Assembly: GCA_024867545.1 (NCBI GenBank)
Contig: JANFNE010000026.1
Coordinates: forward strand, 620,001-684,000
Length of the DNA: 64,000 nucleotides
Source: Phytopythium helicoides
Taxonomy: Eukaryota; Oomycota; Peronosporomycetes; Pythiales; Pythiaceae
Reading direction: 5' to 3'
Below are positions 21,401 through 30,866 of the stretch, in pieces. Each line of letters opens with the position of its first letter. Position 1 is the first letter of the stretch. The translations under genes and the position numbers were made by a program. The notes below the pieces were generated by a model. It ran no database searches. It was not told where the DNA came from and saw only the letters and a program-made list of their open reading frames with translations.

Positions 21401-23496
21401 CGCGCAGGAGCGTCGTAGAAGTACTGCTCTTCTCCACTGCCGGCGCGACTCCCGCGGTATCCCCACCCTTCATCCGACTGGAAGGACTCCAGGCGCTCCT
21501 GACGCTGAGGATGTGAGTAGTACGCACCAGGGGACTTGGGGTGGGAGCCTGGTGCCCCACTCTGTCGATTACCACTTTCAAACGAGGCGTCAGATCGTCG
21601 ATTAGCAGCAGCAGCCAACGCCATTGAGTTGGACGCCGAAGGCGAGTCCACAGATGACAGCAGCGAGTTGGTGAGTGCCGAAGAGCGCTCAGCATGCGTT
21701 CTTCGTCCTCCACTCTCATCTACAGGAGCCCCATGGTGTGTCGGCGGCTGTCGATGAATATGGCCTGTTTCGACACCATAGCTTCCCCAGTCGCCGCTCA
21801 TGCGGATTGATTCGAGTGAATCCTTGTGTCCGAGCTCGAACGATTGGTTGTAAGGATTCCGTAGACCACTCGCTGCAGTGGATGCATCGCTAGCAGGCGT
21901 CGTACCGACATCGTCGTTCGAAGCACGGTGTCCACGCTTCTCATTCTGAGTATGCGCTACATGGACATTTGGCGGACCCATCGAGTCTCGGATAGACCTC
22001 GACGAGCCGCGAGTTCCTCTCCCCGACTTGAGCTGCTCCTCGAACTCGTCTGCCATGCGTTTCGCATCAAGCATATCGGCAAGTCCGGCTGCATCCTCGT
22101 TAGTAGCGTAATACTCGTTTTCCTCGATCGAGAACTGGTGAGGGTTGGAGCTGATATTGTGTGGGTGAACTCCGCCGTCCAAAGGTGTATCAGTCGTGGC
22201 TGACGAGCCAGGTGACTCGTCATAGACCGGCCGGATGGTCTCGGGTACGCGCTTGCCGACAGGTCCTCGTGACTCAGTGAAGTCCCCAACATCCTTGGTT
22301 TCGGTGCTATCCTCGGCGGTTGTAGCTGTGTCGTTGACCATTCCTCCAAACACGACGCTCTCCGAGCACTGCACGCAGATGCGCACCTTCTTGAGGTTGT
22401 TAGCTGCGCTCCCTGCACCTGCTCCGTTTCCGCTCGCGCTGGCCACGATCCCATTCCCGCTGCCACTGCCGCTGGCAGTGATGAAGGTGCCCCCGGTCAT
22501 AGCACTCCCGTCAATGAGAAAGTGGTGGCCGCAACTGGTGCAAATGACACGGCCGCACTTGCGGCAGCGCCATTTGCGGTGAAAGATCCCGAACTTTGTC
22601 TCGCACAGCTGGCAGCGTGCGATGCCGTTCTTGGCGGGAAGCTCGAGCTCTCCGAGCAGCCGTGGGCCGCGCGCAAGTCGACGCATCTGGAAGTAGGCAT
22701 TGACTTGAGCAATGTTCTTGATACGGCGCTTCATGACGAGCAGCTTGGCCCACATTGGTGCGCGGCCCTTGATGTCCAAGTGCAGCGTGTGGACGGCATC
22801 CACGTACGGCGTGGGGCCTGAGTTGGACTCGATGAAGATAAAGCCCGAGCGGTAGAAGGAGCCTCGAATGAGTCCGTGCGACTTGCGCAGCGGTGGGCAG
22901 AACGGCAGGCGGATGGAGTGGATGCTGCGCACCCATCCCCTCTTCCTGGACGCCGTGTCGATGAACTCGTCGTGACTCTCTAGGTAGCAAAAGTCTCTGT
23001 TCCTGGCAAGCTTGGTGGGGGACTCGACCGCGGTCCACTTGACCGCGACAAAGTGCTTGGGGTTCTCCGGCGTGGGCGTGGCGAGCGTGAGCAGCGTCTT
23101 GTGGTCCAGCAGGTCCTTGCCAACCGTCTGCGAGAAGCCCTGCAGCTTCTCTGGCGTGTCGAGCTTGAAAAAGTCGGCGATCTCGTCCAGCGACGCGTGG
23201 ATGCGGCACGAGCCGCGCAGGTAGGTGAGCGCTCCGCCGGCCGACGCGACGGGCGTAGAGCCTGCCGTGGAGGACGCGTCTACGCCCTGGAAGACCTCGA
23301 CGCCGTCATCCGAGGCGAGGTGCACCCACTGCATGGGCCCGCCCGAGCGTCGCGAGTAGTAGACCACCTCCTTGCACGCGTGCTTGGCCAGCCCGAGCAG
23401 GTACTTGGCCTCCTTGGCGTTGAGCTGCGGCACCGAGAAGAAGTCGTCGGGCAGCGGCAGCTTGCCGTCGCCCGCGGAGGCGTCGGCGTCCGCCAT
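18478..23496 (-). CDS. START-like and FYVE zinc-finger protein 2 (1672 residues)
   Basis: Single exon of 1673 codons. The first ATG is at 23496 (MADADASAGDGK); an upstream in-frame GTG is not used. Residues about 20-270 form the START-like region (FVAVKWTAVESP, RDFCYLESHDEF, WVRSIHSIRLP). Residues about 290-380 form a FYVE-type finger (CQLCETKFGIF, KWRCRKCGRVICTSCGHHF, VRICVQCSES), split by a Gly/Ser/Ala-rich insert. The remaining 1300 residues are disordered, rich in Ser, Arg, His and Asp, with an Arg/Glu/Tyr repeat of 12-residue period (RERYEDERS / RERYEDDRN) near 20570-20700. It shares architecture with the gene at 12724 and probably arose by local duplication, though in opposite orientation. 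Endosomal PI3P binding is inferred. Confidence 0.88.
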   Translation of the reverse strand: MADADASAGDGKLPLPDDFFSVPQLNAKEAKYLLGLAKHACKEVVYYSRRSGGPMQWVHLASDDGVEVFQGVDASSTAGSTPVASAGGALTYLRGSCRIHASLDEIADFFKLDTPEKLQGFSQTVGKDLLDHKTLLTLATPTPENPKHFVAVKWTAVESPTKLARNRDFCYLESHDEFIDTASRKRGWVRSIHSIRLPFCPPLRKSHGLIRGSFYRSGFIFIESNSGPTPYVDAVHTLHLDIKGRAPMWAKLLVMKRRIKNIAQVNAYFQMRRLARGPRLLGELELPAKNGIARCQLCETKFGIFHRKWRCRKCGRVICTSCGHHFLIDGSAMTGGTFITASGSGSGNGIVASASGNGAGAGSAANNLKKVRICVQCSESVVFGGMVNDTATTAEDSTETKDVGDFTESRGPVGKRVPETIRPVYDESPGSSATTDTPLDGGVHPHNISSNPHQFSIEENEYYATNEDAAGLADMLDAKRMADEFEEQLKSGRGTRGSSRSIRDSMGPPNVHVAHTQNEKRGHRASNDDVGTTPASDASTAASGLRNPYNQSFELGHKDSLESIRMSGDWGSYGVETGHIHRQPPTHHGAPVDESGGRRTHAERSSALTNSLLSSVDSPSASNSMALAAAANRRSDASFESGNRQSGAPGSHPKSPGAYYSHPQRQERLESFQSDEGWGYRGSRAGSGEEQYFYDAPARDRLISSHDPASLRRFIDQTQRSSGEKSEDAEHEHDSRSTRSLDNEHADRRGDDGAMQRRTHEYFNSRNARLAQLENHVGDSFRHYSEAPSTRSRRNGGSGDSFDSAGSREYDRRRRQHRGTRPSRYDRYDRYEEGSDSGHRGHSRGRGDSDETLSTATAGADDELAQFMAMEAMRLYEQEMGPRLRVTEETKRAALRKMMAVYAQEIERSQQRERHANRRHDRRERRDHSRDHSRERYDNERSRERYEDERSRERYEDDRNRERYEDDRNRERYYDQRDRYRSNNIPRERGRRRGSSVDDIGDDSRSFYMHLQQNMGGPGGAAPLPEQHPLRRSMSDQRYMTSHHQPPPSYDEHFHQNEPRYRGASPAQRESTNGGPPTSAAIVLGRSSIDSSSSDEDDEEVELRRRRRAAKSADAAALGSHEYRDLADISSRTFQELQIKSFGPGNGMTERHHGNGERVEEKQGEREPNHSHRHHSHPAPVEPTPEEQRADRRNNDTIISTVEAHEQLHHNVVEDDNASISNSYHHNDSFIGQPSPRFLQRDSVSTVMTANGRLHRQRTGTTSSSGENHFASSRATDATSTRAMLNTGNGEDSGGLNADSRSASSSSLAGMVMDPDRSTFGSVANSDLPRGSFASGMYARPNSMHEVAESDTFSEMDLSELPHLMRKEDETEAILRRSMALMDRRSVGSRSSFTDLQHWEPNANGGSSGATTASTSNDTSSRPQGNGAGVDTVNEHGLRLSDVPADRDAAIAMGMRSLGGPQHVRQFSDDSSTDSFMRGWGSSAGAPAPGTPSPVSSGSSHHRHSHHRSFGPVPTSVNSEPQLSGNDLRMSSDRYLGHNGTAFSDTSSSFYSDDGDYRGSTGAYPRGGHHGGHHHLVVDPRSPTMSSDRQSQRLSVSEVRHIRKSISELLSEYSDRDSHQPELEPDHSGSGGEPVVPTVVVNGVNEHQSAAFPSEGAVGMSRGSEKIRELFL

Positions 23497-23953
23497 GGCC
23501 CCAGGCGGCGCCGCGGAGCTGGGCGAGGCGCGGAGCTGGGGAGACTGCGTCGGACCGACCACCAGCGAGAGAGACGCCGCAGGTCAAGAAGACAGTGCGG
23601 CGAGAGCCTGTCACGCAGGGAATCCCTGCCATATTTGATTCTGTGAAAGCGGATATGTATACAAGTTGACCTTCTTCTAGCATATATCTCTCAAAATCTA
23701 TGTGATCCCCTAGAGGCTCTGCTGCGATGCGGCGACGGCCTTTCTACGAGACTCTGATACGTCAAAGCGTGTCATATATGCTGTTTGAAAGGATTGTGAT
23801 TGCTCATTTGGAGGGGCAAGAACCGGCGTGACGCGCAGCCGTCCTCTTTGAAGCGGGTCATGGATCACCTCACTTCGCTCACCCGGAGGAGATCACTGGC
23901 CAAGGATGGAAAAGGAGCAGCACGCTGGCGTCCAGGAGGTTGCTGTGCATGAT
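23497..23953. other. Upstream region of START-FYVE protein 2 up to the Fanzor relic
   Basis: About 450 bp, GC-rich next to the gene and more AT-rich after 23640. No gene or Fanzor-derived sequence was recognised before 23954. Confidence 0.4.
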
Positions 23954-24464
23954 GAAGTGCCCCGCGGGGCCGGTCAAGAGACTCGAGCACACGTTGAGAA
24001 ACTACTGTCGTGTACAACCAATTGATGAGTTTCGCACCAGCAAGCTTCACTCACGTTGCCACCGGCAGCTAGAATACCAGTACAGTCTCCGCCTCTGCAA
24101 GGTCAAGAACAGCACGGACAAGGAATGGCGGACGTGCAAGGTTTATAGTGTGCTCCATTGTCGATTCAATGGCTGTTTTGGTACAACTGTGAACCGCGAC
24201 GTCAACGCCTCGAAGAACATGCTCATGCTCCTCCTCAACATGCTCCGTGGTCAACCAAGACCTACGGTTTTTTGCCGAGCGCCAACTTAACACATCAGGG
24301 GCCACAAAGTGTCTGCAGGTGCACTCAGCGTTGCCCGCAGATAGCACTGTATACTCAGGCATTGTTGCATTTTCACTGGGTTCCATTCCCAGTCATCGTC
24401 TTTTATCGTAGGATGCCGGGTTTACCACGGCCATACCCGCGAGCCGAAGGCGAGTGCTAGCAAT
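23954..24464 (+). pseudogene. 5'-truncated Fanzor (TnpB-like nuclease) relic with intact 3' end
   Basis: From 23954 the sequence matches the full-length Fanzor element from about 62055 to 62565 almost base for base. The reading frame (to the stop at 24290) keeps the C-terminal ~113 residues: the zinc-finger cysteines, LHCRFNGCF and the RuvC-III motif NRDVNASKN. Only a few substitutions separate it from the full copy (for example Ser to Phe in the finger loop). RuvC-I and the N-terminal two thirds are absent, so no nuclease can be made. The match continues about 174 bp past the stop and ends at the shared sequence GAGTGCTAGCAAT. The left breakpoint lies at a perfect palindrome, GCCCCGCGGGGC (23959-23970). 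Confidence 0.85.
24291..24464 (+). ncRNA. Candidate guide (omega) RNA region of the Fanzor relic
   Basis: This non-coding stretch after the relic's stop is conserved with 62392-62565 and contains the same hairpin ACTGGG/CCCAGT with a 7-nt loop. TnpB and Fanzor guide RNAs come from the 3' end of the element, so it is a positional candidate only. Confidence 0.3.
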
Positions 24465-24592
24465 GAGCCTTTTTGAAGTCGATAACAATTTGATTCACGT
24501 TGATTACCGATTCAGCACGACACTAGACATCTAACAACACTGTACCTTGTGCTTTCTACTTTCACCACACCTCGTTAGCAACAGCACACCGA

Positions 24593-25171
24593 TCAATAGT
24601 AGCCGTAGCCACCACGACCGTAGTAGCCACCGCCATAGCCACCGCCATAGCCTCCTCCATAGCCACCGCCGTAGCCACCACCGTAGCCACCACCGTAGCC
24701 ACCGCCATAGCCATACCCTCCGTAGCCGTAGTCGTCCGAGCTGTCCGAGCTGTCGTCGTAGCCGTACTTCTTGCCATGGTGGCGGTGGTGGTGATGCCGA
24801 CGGTGGCAGCCGTGGTGACGGCGGTGCTTCTTCCCGTAGTCGTCACTGCTGCCATAGTCGTCACTGCTGCCGTAGTCGTCGCTACTGCCGTAGTCGTCGC
24901 TGCTGTCGTCACCGTAGCTGTAGCCGTAGCCGTAGCCCTTGCCGTAGCCCTTGCCGTAGCCATAGCCCTGACCGTAGTATCCTTCGAGCTTGGACGCCGT
25001 TGCCGAAGCCGAGGCCGATGCTGGCGTCGACACGGATGAAGTCTCCTGCTTGACCGTCGCGTCCTGAACGGAGACCGACTCGGGTTTCTTGACGTCAGCA
25101 GCTGATGTGGTTGCCGAGGTCGAGGCGACGATGGCTGCGACGAGCAGTGCAAGACACTTGGTGATCTGCAT
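24593..25171 (-). CDS. Secreted Gly/Tyr-rich repeat protein B
   Basis: 192 residues, nearly identical to copy C (33005) and close to copy A (17802). It starts MQITKCLALLVAAIVASTSA (signal peptide, Cys at residue 6 where A and C have Ser). It has two extra GKGYGKGYG units compared with A, four SSDDYG repeats, the basic His block, and a longer GGYGG tail ending YYGRGGYGYY. It lies in the left arm of inverted repeat 1, transcribed in the same direction as the fusion gene upstream of it. Function unknown; secreted structural protein by composition. Confidence 0.8.
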   Translation of the reverse strand: MQITKCLALLVAAIVASTSATTSAADVKKPESVSVQDATVKQETSSVSTPASASASATASKLEGYYGQGYGYGKGYGKGYGYGYSYGDDSSDDYGSSDDYGSSDDYGSSDDYGKKHRRHHGCHRRHHHHRHHGKKYGYDDSSDSSDDYGYGGYGYGGGYGGGYGGGYGGGYGGGYGGGYGGGYYGRGGYGYY

Positions 25172-25247
25172 GGTGTCTTACTGGTTCGCTTGGTCACTTG
25201 GTCACTTGGCGATTGTGTTGGGGGTGGAAACTTGAATGGGAGCTGGC

Positions 25248-25263
25248 GAATTGTGGAATGAGC
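25248..25263 (-). promoter_or_regulatory. Oomycete-type initiator of Gly/Tyr-rich gene B
   Basis: The reverse complement reads GCTCATTCCACAATTC, 92 bp before the ATG at 25171, identical to the elements of genes A and C. Confidence 0.7.
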
Positions 25264-25761
25264 GAGCTGGAGGAGGTCGAGCCCGAGCTCTATGCTGTGG
25301 TCCTCACGGGAGAGATCTGGTCGTGGTCGTGTGAGAGATTGATGATTGACCACTAGACCTCACATCTCTCCAACTATTCTACATCAGAGACCATCAAGCA
25401 GCAATCTCTCCATATGCCCATCCATCAACTTGTCTCCCATTGCGTCTGATTGATCTGTGCCATGCTGAAACTCATGCCTGCAACGACTCTCATGACAACC
25501 ACGACAACAACACATACCAAACAATCAACATATAAAAAAGGGAGCGGCGATCTCGATGATGATCACGTTTGTTCCATTCTCTCCAACGATATATACACGG
25601 CTACTTTGAAGTAGTTGTGTCGCCGACCTGCTCAGCGGTCTGTCTGTCTGTCTGTCCTGACATGCGTGTGTCTAATCCCAATGCCTTCCCATGCAGTCGT
25701 CCTTACGACACGACTGGTGGATGAACTGCGTGCACACGCCTGCCACACACCTCGCTCCACC

Positions 25762-28700
25762 TTACTTGCTCATGAACTCCTCGTAGCTCTGACCAAACAG
25801 ACGCTCCACATCGCGACGCACATCGCTCTTGGAGATCTTCCAGCCAGTCTGGAACATCTTGTCGTACATGTCCACCAGCACCTCGCCGATGATCTCGCGC
25901 GAGTGGCGCCACTTGTAAATGAGCTGGTCCAGCACGCGCGCGTCCGAGTGCTGGCTCGTGAACGCCGTGCCCAGGATCTCGATGCGCATGCGCGTCAGCT
26001 CCTCGATGATGGACGGGTTGTTGCAGTACCACCAGCAGCCGTACAGGTGCAGGTTGCGGAACTTGTTGGCCGTCACCGTCACCTCGTGCTGGTTCACACG
26101 CGACAGGAACGTCGCCAGGAACTTCACCTTCGGGAACCGGTTGCACAGCTTGATCAGAATGTCCACGTTGCTGGGCTTCACGCCATCGCCTGCCACACCC
26201 AGACGCGCGTTGATAGGACGCACGCTGTCGAACTTGAGCGCGATCGGCAGCTTCTTCGCCTCCGCTAACGGCAAAAGCACCTTCAGCAACAGATCCGCGC
26301 CACTCGGAAGCTCGCCCGCAGCAGTCTCCGCTGCATCGTCCGACGGGTACTCAAATTGGATCGGCACGCTCGCCATGAAGTACTCCGGAGCCATAATGTC
26401 GATCCACTTCTCCAGCAGATCACGCACGCCGTCCAGCGTGTGCGGCAGACTGAACACGTCCAGCGTCGGAGCAATCGACTTCCAGTCGCCCAACAGCACC
26501 TGGTCCACGCGCAGTGCAGAACGGAAGTACTTGCGCGACCACGCAGGCGGAGCCACGTTGTTCGCGGGGTCACCCAGCCAGTGACGAGCCTCCTCCGGCT
26601 CGAACGGGATGTTCGTCATCACCGCGTACTTGAGACCCGCCAGACGGAACACCGTGTCCACGTACTCCTCCGGGTCCTGCTGCTTGAACCACTCCTGGAT
26701 CGCGCGCAGGTCGCGCTTCTCCACCAGGTTCGTCAAACCCAGCGCCTTCAGCGTCGTCAGCACACCGCGGCAAGCCTCTGACATTGGAGAGCGGTCCACG
26801 AACAGGTGTTGCCAGATCAGACCCGCCTGCGCATCCTTCGAGTACGTGTTGAACTCATCCACCTCCATCGGAGCCGTCTGAAGGTACTCCGCCACCAGAT
26901 AGTGGTACGTCAACAGCTCATTCACTCCCCACAGCATCAACTTGCCATGACTAGGAGGGAACAGGTGCGTGTGCACGTCGATGATCTGAACGCTCGCCAC
27001 CGCCTCGCGCACGTACGTCGCCACCTCCTGCGGAGATGACAGGTACTCGCTCGTCTCGTGGTTGCGCAGGATGTCGCTCAGCGTCTCGAGCGCCGTCTGC
27101 TTTCCCGAGATCAGGCGTTGGTACAGCGCTGCAACGTCAGCGGCGAACGACGCGTACACTTCGTTGGTGAGGTCGAATCCGTGGACCCTGCTGAGCACGG
27201 TGGCGACGGCGACGCCGACGCCGCTGGAGACTTCAGAGGAGGACTCGGCGTTGGTGGGCTTGGTGAAGGTGTTGCTGGAGCTCTTGCTTGCCGCAAACAC
27301 GTTCTTGCTAGCATGAAATAGTGCTTGAGCGACCTTACCATTGCTGTCCTCGGTAAATGTGTACTTTCCAGTCGACAGGTTCGCGGTCAAACCAGTGTCG
27401 TATGCCCAGGTGATACTTTGATCAGTTTGATATGGAGTGCAGTCGACAATCGAGTCCATAGCTCCCTCATAAACATTCTCAGCAGTGCTACTTCTAGGAT
27501 CTTCTCGCACTGGTGTGAGATAACGAAGCATGGTTGCGGTCGCAAATGCCATGAACAAACTGGGACGATACTCGGCGTCATTGAAAATGTTCGCAGCTAC
27601 TGAGTCAAACAAGCGGACACGATAACGCAAGAATGGATTCTGTGCGACCCAGAAATTGTCCAGCCCGAAGTAAGGATGCTTCATGCGTGCTATCCATTCG
27701 GCATAAAACGATGAAGCTTCCTCCGCATCGACTCCACGCGCAACCAATGATGGAAGAATGTCGTTCTTGAAAAGCAAGTCCAAGTATCGGGATATATCGG
27801 GGAATCGTCGAAACTGATTCGCTGATCGCTGTCGCGAAACCGCGAGGAGGTAAATCATCGCCGAATTGACGGCATTCCCGAGACAGAACTTGGTTAGGTA
27901 GTCCTTCGCAATCTCTCCCGGTACTGTTCGAACATGCACGCCTGGCAGTGTCTGAAATGCAACTGCATCCAACACACCTCCAAGATCCTCAATAACAATT
28001 GCTTTCTTGGGCCAGGGTTCTGTTAGCGGAACGAGAATGTCTTCTTTGCGGTGAGACGTCAGGCGATCAACCATGCTGTTGTGGAAATGCACTTTCGACT
28101 GCAAATACATCCGGAAATCCTCTCCATCCGATGCTGTAGCCCACGTTGACTTGAGCATGAAACTGCATTCAAAACATCACGAGATGTGTTTGTTCAGCAC
28201 ATGGAAGCTTCGATTGGCGCACTGAAAAGCATGCCTCTTGATGAGATCACCGTTCGAAGAGCAGTTGTCCGTGTTGATGATCGAGAGGTCGTTGCCTGAT
28301 TAAAGCGATACGCGCTATAAGACACCGTGTTTGGGTTGCTTCTATCCAACGGCAACCAATGCACCTGGGATGACCAAGAAGGCCGCATGTAAAAAGTCTG
28401 CCAGATCTTTCATCACCTGGGCATTCTCCACCAGCCCCGCTTCGGTCACCCCCACGCCAATGTACTTGAGCGCCGGCATCTTGGTTGGCAGCTCCAAGAA
28501 CGCTCGCCGTCCCTCTTCCGTCCCAATCGTCCCCACCGCTGTAGCCAATCACCAGCGCATCCCATGGAGGGTATAAGTGCTGCGGAATCGCCCTCGTGAC
28601 ATGAACAGCAATGGTCCCACCCTCAAGCTGGAATCTCTCGGTCTCGACGTTGCCATCTGCCGAGATCGTATCGACCTCGTACTCTCCGCCATCCGCAGCG

Positions 28701-28926
28701 CACGCTCGCGCAAAGCCCTCGCCTCGCGTCTGCGCAACGACAACGCCGCTGCCTAGCGAGAGCAGCGCCGGGACGAGCACTGCGCGCTGTCGCCAGCCAT
28801 TGCAGTCGTCAGGACTCCTTTTGGCCGTGGCGACCGCTGCAGCCACGCGCGCACCATGAAGCGGCCGCTGCCCACGCACACGGCGCTGGCGCTGGGCGAG
28901 AAGCGCGCGCCTCGCGGCTGGAACAT
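25762..28926 (-). CDS. Fructuronate/mannonate dehydrogenase-like and uronate isomerase-like fusion protein, left copy
   Basis: Five exons: 28926-28855, 28786-28621, 28538-28365, 28295-28235, 28162-25762 (957 residues). Lengths and phases of exons 2-4 equal those of the right copy. The fourth intron appears to use a GC-AG pair (AG|GCATGC) where the right copy has GTAAGT. Residues 1-540 follow the polyol-specific long-chain dehydrogenase fold: CVGSGRF near the start, SIINTDNCSSNGD, NSMVDRLTSH, EPWPKKAIVIED. The catalytic lysine is kept (TKFCLGN, about residue 249), but the histidine eight residues later is Asn (NAVNSAM), so reductase activity is doubtful. From about residue 555 a uronate-isomerase-like amidohydrolase begins with DVHTHLFPP (HxH metal ligands). 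The part inside the inverted repeat differs from the right copy by one residue that I noticed (Gly for Asp). Expected pathway: hexuronate catabolism. Confidence 0.75.
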
Positions 28927-30866
28927 GGCGACGGATCTTCTCTTCCTGCCGCCGGTGACGTCCCCTTGATGTGTTGTTGCCATTGGGCAGTCATCGACGC
29001 TGTGTTACACAGTGAGGTTGCACTTTTGGGGTAGGTTGCGCATTGAGAGGGGAAGCCTTTGCGTTTATGCTTGATGTTGAGAGGGTGGCGGTTGCTACTT
29101 TGGAGGGAAACGCAGTGCTTGACGTCGCCCCTCCCCGACGCCGACGTCAGCTGAAGATCTCGCTTCGACCATGGCATTCGGCAATTCGCGGCGGCCAGCG
29201 CACGTCTCCAGCTCCTTCGACCGACTTTTCTGCCTGCTCCAGCATGACGAACTTCCAGCCGCTGCGCTCCGGCGCGCTCGCGGCCGACACGAGCGCCGTC
29301 TGCATCGGCAGCGGCCGCTTCCTGGTGCGTTTCGGATCGAGGCGAGGCGGCCTTTCTTCGCGGAGACCGTGCGGCTAATGAACGAACTCGTGGGGACAGC
29401 GCGCGGTGCTGGTGCCGACGCTGCGCGCCGCTGGGAGCGGCGTGGTGGTAGCGCAGACCCGCGGGACGGACTTTGTCGACTGGTGCGCGCAGCAGCAGGG
29501 CAAGTACGAGGTCGACACGATCCAGAAGGACGGCAGCGTGCAGACGCAGGAGGTGCAACTCGAGGGTGAGTCCGTACGGCTGCTGCAGCGCTGGAGGAGG
29601 CGTACAACGTGCTGACATGCTTGCATGTTGAAGCTGTCGGATCGCTGGGCAGTGCCGAGGGACGCGCGGCGTTCCTGGAACTCCCTGGCAAGCTACCGCA
29701 GCTGCGCTACATTGGTGTGGGTGTGACCGAGAGTGGCATCGTCAAGGACGGCCCAGCGATTGTGGTGCTGGCTGAGTTCCTCTTCAAGACCTTCCAGGCG
29801 CTTCCTGGTACATTGATAGTTGCATTGACTCGTCGTATGGTTGTCGGGTTCTGAAGGATGCGCGTGCACTTTGGTTAAATGCAGAGAACGTCATCTCCAT
29901 CATCAACACGGACAACCTGCCGCACAACGGCTCGGTCATCAAGCAGTAAGTGTTTCGCTCATGTCGATTGGACGCAACTGAACTGCCCACTCACCTCAAC
30001 TATCCCACAGACTCGTCAAGGAGACAGCTGTGGTGGCTGCCGGCTCGGACCTGAGCGCTTTCCACGCCTACCTTGAGGCGAAGGTTACCTTCCACAACAC
30101 GATGGTGGACCGAATCACATCACACCGCGCTGGCAGCAAGCACGTTCCATTGACGGAGCCGTGGCCGACCAAGACCCTGGTCATTGAGGACATCAACGGT
30201 GTCCTAGATGCGAAGACGCTCGGCGCGCTGCCCGGTGTGCAGATTCGAACGAAGGCTGGACAGCTTGAGCTGGATCACCTGCTCAAGCTCAACGTTGCCA
30301 ACGCGACGCATACGGCCACGGTCTACCTTCTTGCGCTTCAGCGCTGCAAGACGACCGGCGAAATCCTTGGGTTCCCCGAGGTTCGCCAATTCCTGGACCT
30401 ACTGTATGCGAAGGACATCGAGCCAGCTCTTTTGGCTCGCGGTGTGACCAAGCAGGAGGCACAGCAGACGTATGACGAGTGGATGGGTCGCGTTGAGCAC
30501 CAGCACTTTGGTCTCGACAACTTCTGGGTCGGCCAGAACGCGATGCTGAAGTACGGTGTTCGGCTCTTCAGCACAGTGGCTACGAATGCTTCGAGCAATC
30601 CTGACTACCGCCCCAGCGTGTTCATGGCTTACGCCACGGCTATCATTCTTCGCTACCTTACCCCGGCGCAGGTCGACTCGCGCAAGGAGTCGGCCACCCC
30701 TGTGTTTGTTGGCTTGCTTGACCCAGTTCAGGACAAGACCCCCATCTACTCGATCACAGAGAAGACGTGGGTGTACGCCAATGGACTGACAGCGAACCTG
30801 TCGACTGGAAAGTACGAGTTCCTTGACGGTCAGGACGGAAAGACTGCCAAGACACTTTGGAACGTC
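27310..30866. other. Unique spacer of inverted repeat 1
   Basis: About 3.6 kb holding the diverged 5' parts of the two head-to-head fusion genes and the 317-bp shared promoter region (28927-29243). Homology between the two halves is visible in protein and exon structure but not at the DNA level seen in the arms. Confidence 0.75.

Larger units (their letters stand above)
24486..27309 (-). repeat. Inverted repeat 1, left arm (about 2.8 kb)
   Basis: Reverse complement of 30867-33678 with very few differences. It covers the 3' two thirds of the fusion gene ending at 25762, its downstream region and the whole Gly/Tyr-rich gene B with its promoter. The outer limit is at CAATTTGATTCACG (24486), beyond which the flanks differ. 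The inner limit lies inside the fusion gene at the codons for AASKNVFAA. A 12-bp length difference falls in the Gly-rich codon repeats of B and C. Confidence 0.9.

Noticed and set aside
24590..25100. Short tandem repeats in genes A, B and C as possible satellite DNA
   Set aside because: They are in-frame Gly/Tyr and DDYG codon repeats downstream of a signal peptide and conserved promoter.
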